Positions 12,795 to 23,694 of a stretch of 64,000 nt of DNA are shown here, piece by piece. Made by a program: the position numbers and the translations under genes. The notes under the pieces were generated by a model that was given only the letters and a program-made list of their open reading frames with translations, was not told the DNA's origin and did no database searches. The first letter of the stretch is position 1. Each line of letters begins with the position of its first letter. This DNA comes from Calcarisporiella thermophila CBS 279.70 (lineage: Eukaryota; Calcarisporiellomycota): positions 1,312,678 through 1,376,677 of the forward strand of contig NW_027192193.1 in the NCBI RefSeq assembly GCF_041956535.1, in the 5' to 3' direction.

Positions 12795-13055
12795 TCTGAA
12801 TGATCTTTGCACTGCTGGTATATACTCTTATATGAGCTGATATATTACAACCGATGTTGATGATGTTAGGGTTTGGATTGTAGGCATATAGTATCTTGAA
12901 AAGATGGAGAAAGTATGAGTAGAGGAAACTGGCGTTAGCATTTCTGGTTTAAAAATCTTTGGGCTATCCAACCCGTAAATATCCGAGATATCTTCATATG
13001 AAGTCACATTTAATATGTTGATGCTGAAGAATTACGGGCCAAAATAAAGAGGACC

Positions 13056-14011
13056 ATGGTACCTCCAACGCGGTACAGAAGATTATTATGCAATGTTGTA
13101 CCGCTACTATTCCAACATGGCAGGCAGAGCCCTCGTAATATTTACGAGAGGGGATTTCGAATGCAACTGACTAGTGGAAGAGACAATGGTAAACTGCTAC
13201 ATGTCTCGAGATTCTGTCTGATAGATCATGTCTAATTATTTTTTTTTAAGTTGCCAGTAAAGCAGAAAAATGTGATCGAATTGCAGAAGGAAGTGTTTTG
13301 GAAAGAAGACCCAAGAAACTAAACGCGGTAAATTGCACAAGCATCTGTTTATATATTCATTTTTCAATTAGTAATAGGTAGTTTATGTAGTTGCCCTCCA
13401 TGCCAGAGACCGACGTGCAAAGATTATTTAAAGGTCCATTTTCGACAATTAGCATGGAATGCTTCAAGCTAGCAGTGCTTGCTTGGCCAGAGGGTGTTGT
13501 CTATAAACGTACTTGCAAATTGTCCAATTCTCTATACCATTATTTTTACCGAGCCTACTTTCTATGTAGACAAGAAAACTGGCGAACCAGTGCCGTATCG
13601 TGTTGCGTTTATTACCACAAAGAAGGAGGTGAGTAAATCAGCGGTTGTAAGGCATCGTGCAGGAAGACGAGTTCGTGAAGCGGCGCGGCTATTTTTTCCC
13701 AATCTTGCGCGTGAAGGTAGGAACACTGGGATCCATATTTCTTTCATATCACTTGGATTTTAATTCGTCTTTAATACACAGCACATGATTTCTTCTTCTT
13801 TGTCAAACGCAGCGCACTTAGCGCCGAGTGGACTGAACTGGTTGAGTCGATGAGAAAGGCATTGCTCGATCCTAAGCTATACGGAAGGAAGAAGAAGTCG
13901 AGCGTAATAGTAACGCGGGGAGAAGCTGGGCCGTTACCCATGGCAACTTCGACGAGGAATCGCAGTTTAGGCAGTGGGATACGAAACAAAATAAAGAAAA
14001 CACAAATATAG
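13056..14011 (+). CDS. RnpA-like protein (bacterial RNase P protein fold), probably mitochondrial
   Basis: Five exons join in phase: 13056-13188, 13251-13327, 13391-13493, 13570-13716, 13782-14011, giving 229 residues. The N-terminus is rich in Arg and lacks acidic residues for about 30 positions, as in mitochondrial presequences. Residues about 70-200 follow the RnpA pattern: RRPKKLNALPSMPETDVQRL, FKLAVLAW, PYRVAFITTKKE, then AVVRHRAGRRVRE (129-141), which matches the RNA-binding RNR box of bacterial RnpA (AVVRNR.KRR.RE), then HDFFFFVKR and AEWTELVESMRKAL as the last strand and helix. RnpA is the protein subunit of bacterial RNase P, which trims tRNA 5' ends. The donor of intron 3 could instead be at 13509 (extra residues GVVYK), in the same phase. 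Family assignment is by eye from motifs; mitochondrial location is an inference. Confidence 0.7.
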
Positions 14012-14121
14012 AAAATAGACGCTAGTTGTATTAATTTAGACTCCTACAAAATCGATTCGAACAGCAACTTAATTCACTGCGAAACTTCGACCTTTCTCTC
14101 TAAATTCGTAAAGAGCGAGAA

Positions 14122-15637
14122 ATGTCACTTGCAGTAGGAAACACCCCGCTAATTGCGCTCAATTTCGAAACAGAAAGTTCCATCGAAATTCTCGCTAAAC
14201 TTGAATACCAAAATCCGAGCGGCAGCATCAAAGATCGCATTGCACGATGGGTATTAAATGGTAGATTAAACATTTAATCATCACTCTCTATCTTATCTAA
14301 TCTGGATATATATACTATTGATTGGTCTAGATCTTCATGCTAAAGGAAAACTCTCCCCTGATGCTACGTACATCATATCAACTAATGGAAATTTCGGCAT
14401 CAGTGTTACTCTTCAACTTTCCCGACTTCTTCGCCCTGCGAATAAACACAAGGTGATTTGCGTTGTCCCCGAGCGCACAAGCACCGATGCAGTTCGCATT
14501 CTGAAAACGCTTGGGGTTGAGATAGTACGTACTCCCAATGAAGCTCGACCAGATGCTAATGAGGGAAGTGCCGCAGTCGCCTATCGACTTGCCCAGCAAT
14601 TCAGAAATGTCGTAGTCTTGGATGAGAATAAATGTTGTGGCTTTGTGGAAGCATATAAGCAACTTGCCGACGAGATATACGAGCAATGCGATGGGAAGCT
14701 TGACAAATTGTATGTTGGCGTGAGCACTGGTGGAACAATATCGGGCCTAGCTACCCTCCTTAAGGAAAAAATCCCAGATTTGCAGGTCGTTGGTGTCGAA
14801 CCTGCTGGATCCAAGATTGGTGAGAACGGCGGCTCCAGTTCCCAGCAACAATTCCACGGAGGTGCCCCAATATCTAACTGGAAGGTCGAGGACATCGGGT
14901 CGCTTTTCGAACCCCCTTGTCTGCGACGAGAGGTGGTGGACACATGGGTCAAGGTCTCTGACAAAGACGCTTATTCTATGGCTCGAAGACTTATCCGAGA
15001 GGAGGGACTCCTTGCTGGCCCTTCTTCTGGTGCTGTTGTGAGCGCTGCTCTCAACTCCACCCAGCAATCTGCGTCTCGCGTTGTCGTGGTTTTTAACGAT
15101 AGCGCAAGAAATTATACCGGAACGCTGCTCTCTGATGAATGGATGCTTTCTGAAGACTTAATGGCGGAGTCAATGGCCCGCACGATTGCCTATCTTGAAA
15201 GTGAAAGGTATCGTGCTGCGAGTGTCGAGGATCTCCAGCTCCCTCCTGCGGTCACAGTTTCTCCTACCTCAACCCTGGCACACGCGCATGACACCATGAT
15301 GGAAAGAGAGTTCTCGCAGCTGCCGGTGCTCGACGCCGATCGCAAACTTGTTGGCTACATATCGCTCGATACCATTGCAACACATTTGAGCGATGGGAGC
15401 GCCAGTCCCACTGACGAAGTCTCGAAATGGATGATTTCGTTCCACAAGCGAGGGCGTGGAGGACAAAAACGGGAATATACGGTCATCACTCCTGATACGC
15501 CTCTATCGCAACTTGCCAAATTCCTGGAGCATCATTCATTTGCGGTGGTGACCGATTCCTACGATGTAAGATGGTGTCTGGGGATAGTAACCAAATTTGA
15601 CCTGTTGACCTTTTTGAATCGGCGCGGAGGAATGTAG
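14122..15637 (+). CDS. Cystathionine beta-synthase
   Basis: Exons 14122-14260 and 14331-15637 give 481 residues. The PLP-binding lysine lies in NPSGSIKDRI (near residue 38). The asparagine loop is STNGNFGIS, where most family members have TSGNTG. The phosphate loop is GVSTGGTISG. After the fold-type II catalytic domain come two CBS (Bateman) repeats, about residues 345-475, including FSQLPVLDADRKLVGYIS and CLGIVTKFDLLTFL. Family role: condensation of serine and homocysteine to cystathionine in transsulfuration, with the CBS pair as a regulatory module. There is no N-terminal haem domain, as in yeast. A cysteine synthase is less likely because those lack the CBS pair. The start is taken at the first ATG, very close to the catalytic domain. 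Confidence 0.9.
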
Positions 15638-16067
15638 AACTAGAGGTTCTTGGGGGCTCATGTGAATACAAAAATTATAATAAAATGGAACAAGCATATA
15701 TATATATTTTTCAAACTGAGGAAACTTGAAGAGCATAAATGATTGAATTAGAAAGAGAAAAAGTGAATAGGAATATAAAGCCTATCCTTTTCATGAAATA
15801 TATGTAATATATGTAAGAAGAAAAGGGGGAAGAGAAATAAAACACATCAAAGTAATGGGTAAAAGTCCGACTGTACAGATATAGATTATATATTCAGCAC
15901 TTTAAAATGGTAAAGAGTCGTTGGCTTTAGGAAAATAATAAAAAAGGGGGAAAATACAGGCAGCTATAATAAAACAATGATAGAAAAATGAAAGCAAAAG
16001 CAAAATGAATGAGAAGATTATTATAGTTCCAGAGTGATTGATAGGCTAAATTTTTGGATACTATTTA
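15638..16067. other. Convergent 3' region
   Basis: A-rich non-coding sequence between the cystathionine beta-synthase stop and the stop of the minus-strand coiled-coil gene. I see nothing else in it. Confidence 0.6.
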
Positions 16068-18613
16068 TCAGGTAGGTAGGTGTGAGATATCTCCCGCATT
16101 GAACAATAATGTTTCCAGCCAGTAGAGCACCACATTTGCTGCACGCCGGTCGGGTCCACCATCGTAAGCAAATGCGCCATACGCGCCCCCCGGCATTCCC
16201 GAATGGCCACCATTCGCATCTATCAAGTAAGCAGAGGTGACCACCCCGCAGAGATAAGCTGCGAGCCCATAGAGGGCAAAGAGCGTCGTGTTGCTCACAA
16301 GTTCCTGGCGCATACGAATAAAGAGTGGGGGCGCACGAAGTTTTGCGGGTGTCGACAAGATTTGTTGTCGGAGGGTAGGATTGTTTTTCTGGTCAGGGGT
16401 CTGTAGGGTGAAGAGAATTGAGATGGAAAATTTAGCATTTTCGTTAAAAACCAAAGTAGGCTACGAATATACATTAGCACTGGCAGTTATCCTTCCCCTT
16501 CGTAGGCGCAAACTTTGTATGCCCTTCTTGACCAGCTCAACACTGCCACCCATGGTGGAAAGGCGTCTTCTAGACTCTTTGCCCTGTGTCTCAACCAAAC
16601 CCTGCAAGAGTGCTGCTTGAAGATCTAATTCTCTCGCCAACATTTGATATTGAGCATCAAAAGCCGCTCGACTTCTGCTAGATTGCACAGAAACATCGCG
16701 ATGAGAAGAGCCTGGCTCACTCATGATGGTGACCTCTCCTGCATCTCCATCAGTGAGATTTCTGCGGGCCAAATTGGAAATATCGCTACTATCATCACAC
16801 TGAACCCCTATATCGACGGTCTCCTTTGGTATCGGCCCACCTTTCGCATGTATTTCACGTTGCAGGCGCTGGATTTCGTCGTGGAGGGAACGTCTCTCGG
16901 CTTGTGCGTGGGTTCGGAGGTCCGCGAAGTGAGCATTTACTATTTTATCCATTGGTTAGTTGTGGTACTAACATGCAAACAAAGTGTACATACAGATATC
17001 GCTATTTTCTTTCGCGATCGGCACCGAGTTATCTCTTGTTGTTTCTATCTCATGTATCTCTTGATCCTAATATAATAAAAAATATTATATCCATTGGTAT
17101 AATAAAAATCCAGAAAGTTTATGAAAATACCTGTGGGGGAACTATAGTTTCCATATCATTGATATCTGGAACCCCGATGTTAGCTTCATCCGCAAGAGTT
17201 TTCACTGTATTTCCTTGCATTCCTCTGCCACTAACAGTGAGCTCTTTAAGATCCATCTGTAACTGGTCGATCATATGACGCAATCGACTATTTTCTTCCT
17301 TCTGCTGTTGTAACTCTTTGTCATATTCCTCGAGCGCTTGAACTTCATTTTCCATCGCATATAGCTCCTGCTCCATCTTTTGCTTTTCAGCGGTCCAGCG
17401 TTTCTGCTCCGACGCGAATCCGGCAATGGCAGATTCAGCATTATTCAGCTCTTCTTCTTTCTGGCGGAGAATGTCTTGTAGTTTTTCAGCCTCATCTAAT
17501 TTATTTTATATAAAAACATTTAATAAAATTAGATTTCAAAATATAAGATAAACCCATACCGCATTTCTCTTCATATAGAGCTTTTAGCTGAAAATAATTT
17601 TCTCTTTGAGACTCGATTTGATCTTGTAGTGATGATATATCATTTTCCAACTAAAAAAGGTAGAAATTTAGAAAGGTGGAGCAAGTATACATAAAATATT
17701 ATTATTAAGTTATTTACCGCTGAAATTTCCTGAGTGTTGACTTTTTCTTTACTCTTAAACTCTTTTACTTCTCGTTTTTTTGCCGCTAGCTCCGCCTTGA
17801 GTTCATCGCGCTTCCGCTCTAATTTACCGATCTTTTCCTCGTGGTGTCTCACGACTATAGCCATCCTGCGCTCCTTTTCTTTAGCGAGACGTACCATATC
17901 CGAACGAATACGATTCATCTCTACAAGATGGTCGGTCGCATCATCTTCCAAGCCTTCTTTTTTATCACCGAAGATCTCAAAACTTGCTCCAATCCCTTCA
18001 AAACTTAGATCCTGCACGTTGGGATCTGCAGTTGTCATTTCCGGTCGGTAAGAAGGGGAAGTAGGGTGGATTTCAAGTGAATGATTAGGCGATCGTGGGG
18101 AGGAAGGAAAATAATTATCGTTGTCACTCTTAACAACAAAACAGCATTAGTATAGCTATTTTCAAATAAGCTAGTACATAAGCACTTGCAAGTTACCTGC
18201 ATTGATGTATTTGCAATGTTTTCCTCCCAGCTCTCATCATAGTGATTTGAAGGTTTTGATGGTCTCCGTGTCCGAGCACCGGTATGGATAATAGGAGCTG
18301 TCCTTTTTCTCTCAGAGAATATCGATTCTTGTGGCAAATCTTGGTTGATAGGAGCAGATGCCGCAGGAGAGGCGGAGGATACTTCGTGTAAACTAACAAT
18401 CACTTGTACAAGATCATCCACAGTTACTTCGAGCTCTGGATTCATTGTAGCGAAAGAATGAATAATGTCTTTGAGATCGTCGGTGAATATAATGACATTC
18501 TGCTTTAGTTCATATCGCTCCACAAGCGGCAAAAAGTCGCGCATCACGATACGACCACGCCGTTGTGTGTCGAATTCGTTGAATATTGTGTGTATTTGCT
18601 CGCGTATTGTCAT
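16068..18613 (-). CDS. EF-hand-like, coiled-coil, tail-anchored membrane protein
   Basis: Seven exons join in phase: 18613-18197, 18128-17718, 17650-17560, 17495-17131, 17066-16994, 16939-16473, 16400-16068, giving 718 residues. The N-terminus has a degenerate EF-hand-like helix-loop-helix (IFNEFDTQRRGRIVMRDF). Three coiled-coil blocks rich in Glu, Lys and Gln follow (about 165-270, 280-400, 450-500, and again near 560-600). A single membrane span lies at about 646-667 (TLFALYGLAAYLCGVV), followed by a tail of about 50 residues ending in HLPT. EF-hand, coiled coil, membrane span and short tail is the layout of KASH proteins of the nuclear envelope such as animal KASH5. That link is an inference from architecture; I cannot show a KASH peptide. 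The start is the first ATG that opens the EF-hand region. Confidence 0.75.
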
Positions 18614-19087
18614 CAGTTTAAATCTACGCGTTATGGAGGAAGAAGAGTGAGCAATGAAAAGAGCTGGAGCATAATAGCAAAATAAATTTATATTAACGCG
18701 TTCTACCTTTTTCACTTTCTATAATTAAAACAATTGAGGAAATAAAAATAAAAACTATTTCTCCCTCCTCTTCCAGTAGGATAGTGCTCCAGCTAGGAAC
18801 AGTAACAATTAAAGATGAATCGTGTTATTAAAAGCGGGAGAGGGATGATGGAATCGCTGTTTTTGTGTGTGTATTATTGTTGGGGGATTTGATTAAGTTT
18901 AGGCGAAGGAACACGTTCCTCGTGACGTTCATTTGGGGTCGTTGCATCACCACCCCATTTTCACTTAAAACAACTAAAATTACTACCAGCAGAATTGCTC
19001 TATATTGTTTGACTCTAATAGTCTACAGTACCATCTAGATACTGGTTTGATTCCCTGTTGTGTTTATTATACACCAATTCGTCTCTT
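18614..19087. other. Intergenic region between cyclophilin and coiled-coil genes
   Basis: About 470 bp holding the 3' flank of the cyclophilin gene and the promoter of the coiled-coil gene, both on the minus strand. No coding signal is seen. Confidence 0.5.
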
Positions 19088-19953
19088 CTAATTATCCTTC
19101 AACTCTCCACACTCAACAATTTCCACTTTGGCAGTGGGGCGTCCTTGAGGCGTGCCAACTTGCTCAATTTTCTTCAACACGTCTTGGCCCTCTGAGAGCT
19201 GTCCGAAGACGACATGATTTCCGTCCAGCCAAGGGGTCTCTTTGAACGTGATGAAAAACTGGCATAAAAAAAACAAAAATATAACGTTCAGAGCTACGTA
19301 TTAAATCAAATTTTCATTTAAACAATAGAAAAAGGATACATACCTGACTACCATTTGTGTTCTGTGCGAGGAAAATATAATGGTTAGAATCGCATTAATA
19401 GCCACATTTAGATTCCTAGTATACCAAATTACCTTTCCAGCATTTGCCATAGAGAGAACGCCTACGCCGTTATGCTTGAATTTGAAATTTTCACTAGAAG
19501 GGGATATTTCTATCAGTTTTAAAGAAGTTGCCCCGAGTATTAATTGCTCTTACTCTTCAAACTTTGCACCATAGATACTTTCACCCCCAATTCCACTTGC
19601 ATGGGTGAAATCTAATAGTAAACATAATTAGTCACTTGCCTTGCCTATTAAATGTATTGTGGCTATTCTAACCTCCTCCCTGAGCCATGAACCCTGGGAT
19701 GATCCGATGAAAAATGCTATTTTTGAAGTGAAGTGGCTTCCCTGACAATCCAACACCCTAACGTTAAATACACTACGCGTGAAATCTTTGTTTTTTTTAC
19801 ATACTCAAATAAATGCATTACCTTCTCTCCAGTGCACAGCGCTCTGAAGTTCTCGCTGGTCTTTGGAGTCTCATTAAAGAGCTTGAACACCATACGGCCG
19901 GCATTCTTGCCGCTAATGGCAACGTCAAAGAAAACTTTACGAGCAGCCGCCAT
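19088..19953 (-). CDS. Cyclophilin A-type peptidyl-prolyl isomerase
   Basis: Six exons join in phase: 19953-19822, 19757-19673, 19611-19554, 19493-19433, 19361-19344 and 19258-19088, giving 174 residues, a single-domain cyclophilin. The active-site segments are intact: [16 protein letters not shown] (catalytic Arg plus Phe, Met and Gln), NTNGSQFFIT, and [14 protein letters not shown] with the cyclosporin-contact Trp. There is no signal peptide, so a cytosolic or nuclear location is expected. Exon 5 is a micro-exon of only 18 bases that encodes the active-site strand NTNGSQ. Function by family: cis-trans isomerisation of peptidyl-prolyl bonds and cyclosporin A binding. Confidence 0.95.
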
Positions 19954-20191
19954 TCTTTAGATAATAATTGAAATGTATGTATACCCAGGGTAAAGCTGTT
20001 CATTATTTTGCTTGCCTCGGTGCTGCGCCACATATTGTATACTACTTTATTTTGTGGTTTCACCTTGGGAAAAAATATTCATGATGAAGATGGAGAAATA
20101 ATGATTCTTTTCACAAATAAGAGGGTTTATATTTGTCTTTATAAGGAAGAGACATAGTGGAGGTTCAATAAAAAAGTGAAAGAAAAAAAAT

Positions 20192-21138
20192 TTACGCCTC
20201 AGTCTTGGCCTCAGCAGGAGCAACGTTGAGAGCACGCTTCTCAGCAATACGCTTGGCGCGACGCTCACGTGCGGCCTTTGTCCTTGCACGAACAGCCTCA
20301 GCTTGCTCACTAGAGTAGCGAAGTAAAATGAAAAAAAAAACAGTAAGGAACAAGCCATGAAAGAGTGGTAAGCTAACAACTGATACGTACGCAATAGCAC
20401 GGGCACGGTTCTTCTCAGCCTTAGCCTTGTGGATGTACTCCATCAACACACGTTTGTTCTTGAACACGTTACCCTTGGACTTCATGTAGAGCTGGTGGTA
20501 CCTGTAATTGTAAGAAAGAGCATATTAGCCGGAATATGATAAGTATAAACAAATGAGGGTATAGCTTACAAGTGCTTATCGATCTTGCCAGACTCACGGT
20601 ATTTACGGAGCAGACGACGCAAAACACGCTGACGACGCATCCAGAGAACCTGGGTAGGCATACGTGCGTCGGCAGTACCCTTACGCTTACCGTAGCCAGT
20701 GTGGCGACCCTTGCGCTTGGCAGCGTGTGTCTCGCGCACACGGGAGCGGGAGTGCATAACTTGGGGCTTGCGAATGATAAGACCATCCTTGACGAGCTTG
20801 CGAATGTTCTGGCCTATTGATGGTTAATGCAGGGTAAATGTACATATTTTGCTTTGAAAATAAAAAATGCAGTGATACATACGGGAGTTGGCATTGGCGA
20901 TCTCAGTGGCCTCGTTGGGATCGAGCCAAACCTTCCGTTTGCCACACTTGAGCACAGAGGCGGCCAGGCGCTTTTGCGTCGTCAGATTCACCCTGGAATG
21001 AAGAAGGCATCAGTAAACAAAACTAATCATCAGATTACAATCGCCCATCTGATTGTATCCGCAGCGCTTGCGAAAAAGGCACATATGTGGCAAGGAGAAC
21101 GGCAGCGGAAAGTGTGCTCGTATTTGAAAGACTTACAT
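20192..21138 (-). CDS. RPL19: 60S ribosomal protein L19 (eL19)
   Basis: Exons 21138-21137, 20992-20883, 20813-20570, 20501-20391 and 20309-20192 give 194 residues. The conserved N-terminus ([20 protein letters not shown]), [36 protein letters not shown] and the long basic C-terminal helix ([20 protein letters not shown]) identify eL19 clearly. It is part of the large cytosolic ribosomal subunit and bridges to the small subunit. The start codon itself is split by the first intron: only A and T lie in exon 1 and G in exon 2. The 144-bp first intron is the longest of this gene. The gene is divergent from the Cti6-like gene across 645 bp. Confidence 0.96.
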
Positions 21139-21783
21139 TGTTGATTAGTCTCTAAATCCTCCAAATAACACTAGGGGGGTTCAACCGAGACGCGGGGGGA
21201 AGAAGGAAACAAAAAATTTTTCGAATTGTTTGTGGTTTTAATGTCATGCTTTCGTCACTTAGAAATTCATAAACCTACAGATTTCAGATACTTCAGAAGT
21301 CACAAAAAACTGTTGAGAAGACCGGACTCGTACTCCACGACTTTTTTTCCACCTGCGAACATACTGAACCAAGTCGCAAACACGCGTTTTTGTTTGAAAA
21401 AAACCTCTTTGTCTCCGGTCGTTTTCACCTCCTTCACCTCTATTCTGCCCTGTTCCTCGACTCATCTCTAAGTCGCCACAATTGGAACTCTTCTACTTCG
21501 TCTCCGCTGCTTGCGCCCTTTTTTCTCGAATGAACTTGGCCGAAGAAAAGAGGGAATCCTCAAACCTCCCCGTTCTCTCCTAGTTTTTCGTTCTGGGCCC
21601 CATATCCTCCTGTTTGCTAACAAGAACACTCTTATTAATCTTTCACACTCACCTCAATTTCAATTTCGAGGCGCGGAAAACTTTCCTTGGAGCAGTTTCT
21701 CCATCTCCTGCATTTCATCTCCTCCAACTTCTCCATTCGTAAACAGGCTTCTTTCCTGGTAGCTTTTTCCAATTCAGTTGCTC
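21139..21783. promoter_or_regulatory. Divergent promoter region of RPL19 and the Cti6-like gene
   Basis: This 645-bp stretch separates the RPL19 start (-) from the Cti6-like start (+). It is rich in C/T tracts on the plus strand (about 21330-21480 and 21700-21760), typical of fungal ribosomal-protein promoters and 5' leaders. I cannot assign a specific factor site. Confidence 0.45.
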
Positions 21784-23694
21784 ATGTGTAAGTTTAAATG
21801 TCATTTGTAATGTTTAATTGCAGCCAAAGCTTCATCATGTAAATCATGTGAATTGTGGGCGCGAACCTTTTTTTAGAAATCTTCTTTAATAATTCTGATA
21901 TCTGCTCCTCTAGTAGCACAGCGTCGCAGTCATCGCAATTCGCAAGGTGTACGACACAATGGTCGTTCATCTGAATACCGCTCGGCTGGGGATTCTCGTG
22001 AAGATTTTCAGCAATCAGCAGATGCTGCAATTGTAGAACCCGAAACTGTAGAGGAGGAAGACAGCGATGATGGTGGGCAGACACGTTGTGTATGTGGGGA
22101 AGCACGTGAGTGATTGGTTGTGCTGCCATGCATTTGACTATATGCGTGAATTGACTTTTGTGAGCGTAATGTAGACCACGATGGTATAATGATTCAGTGC
22201 GAGGAATGCAAGGTATGGCAGCACTGCATTTGCGTTGGTATCGTGTCAGAGAAAGGGATTCCCGACCTATACTACTGCGAAGTGTGTAAGCCGGAAAACC
22301 ACATCATAGTCAAGGTTGGCAACACTGGGTAATGCGGCTTGCGTATATTGCAATGATGCCCTCGACTTGTTTTTCTCACCGATCTCTCTATTGTTAGCCG
22401 CAAGCGGCACACATATAAAGATGGCAAGCACCAGAAGTCGCCAGGAACCAAGCGCAGCTCTTTGAACGGCAAAGGCACGCCCTCTTCTAACCAGGAAACA
22501 GAAGCTCCCAAGTCCAGCACCTCTCCACCCCCTATTGGTCGCACAAGTAAGCGGAGAAAGAAATCGAGCTCCGAGGAGAATCTCAATGATAGACCCGAGA
22601 GGGATATCCTGGACACCAAAAAAGACGGTCTCGCTTCTGCAAAGCAAAACAAAAGAACGGCGCCAAAGTATGCCGAGTCTGACCGGCGGAAGCGCCCTCG
22701 TTCGCCTGAGTCGCCAGCACAATCGTCGGTAAACGATGCGGCTACAAACGACGACGAAACAAGGTCGGCAACCGACGCGAGTCCAAAAGAGCAGAGCGAG
22801 TTGGAGGAGAATCCTCCAACGAAACGCAAGCGCCGCACTTTGGATAGAGATAGCGTGCGATCGTACTCGGGTGCTTCGCCGGCGGACACAGAGGAACCCT
22901 ACGCCCTTGAGAAGGAAGAACGGCCTTCATCAGAGTCCCATTTGAACGGAGATAAGTATCCTTTGAGGGCTACAGGAGAAGAACAGATGAATACGCGACA
23001 CTCTGCAACCAAGAATAAAAAAGGGAGCAACCATAAGCGTCCCACCAATAGCAAACGGTCGAATCCCTCGCGCACCGCCACTCCTCAACCCGATACAACC
23101 CCGCAACTTCGATCCGCCTCACCTCCTGCCAAAGTGCGATACCCGTCGGAAAAGATGTCGTTAGACGACATGAATAAACGCGCTACATTAATCCTCGGCT
23201 ATCTCTCCAACCTTCGAATGGAGAGAGCAAAAGGCCAGCAGACCAAATTTCCCACCTGTCCTGGCGACATTAATGGAGCTGCGAACGAGAGAGCTAAGGA
23301 AAACGCTGAGGCTGAGAGAATGAGAACAAGACGACGGCCGGGAGACTCCAGCAATGGATCCACAACTACCCTCAACGACTCAGATTTGCAAGCGGACTCC
23401 AAGCGGCTGTCCCCTTCTGCGCACTCTTCTTCTTCGACTATGTCATCCACGAGATCCACCTCCAAACATACAAATGAGGAACAGGCTACATCCGAGGAGG
23501 AGCCGAGTATAATTGATATGCTGGATGAGTTGACGCAGCAGCTAGTAATGTTTCAAAAGCGATTTGGACACCCAAAAGAGACTGGGCACCATCACTTCAC
23601 ACGATTTTCTGAGATTGCGAACGGAAACATAAATAAACTAAAGCAGACAAGACACCCTTCGCAAACTTCGAAGCCATCGAATCGCGGGCGATAA
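21784..23694 (+). CDS. PHD-finger protein, Cti6-like (Rpd3L histone deacetylase complex)
   Basis: Exons 21784-21787, 21914-22105, 22175-22328 and 22398-23694 give 548 residues. A single PHD finger at about 60-112 has all eight ligands: CVC, then CEEC, then WQHCIC, then YYCEVC. The rest is disordered, basic and Ser/Pro-rich. Near residue 370 a short conserved helix, LDDMNKRATLILGYLSNLRM, resembles the segment after the PHD in yeast Cti6. Cti6 recruits the Rpd3L deacetylase to chromatin, and PHD fingers of this kind read methylated histone H3. The first coding exon is only ATG plus one base before a GTAAGT donor; this is the phase-consistent solution but the weakest part of the model. A 205-codon minus-strand frame opposite the last exon is a shadow. 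Confidence 0.8.

Noticed and set aside
13509-13510. Alternative donor for intron 3 of the RnpA-like gene
   Set aside because: It is in the same phase and cannot be excluded; the upstream donor at 13494 was preferred only because it gives a better RnpA-like spacing.
13630-13665. An apparent short intron (GTGAGT to GTGCAG) inside exon 4 of the RnpA-like gene
   Set aside because: At about 37 bases it is too short. Removing it would delete the RNA-binding AVVRHR motif and bring a stop codon soon after the next junction, whereas reading through keeps the RnpA pattern.
22272-22889. 205-codon minus-strand frame with hydrophobic stretches
   Set aside because: It lies opposite the last exon of the Cti6-like gene, whose Ser/Arg-rich coding sequence naturally gives an open antisense frame.
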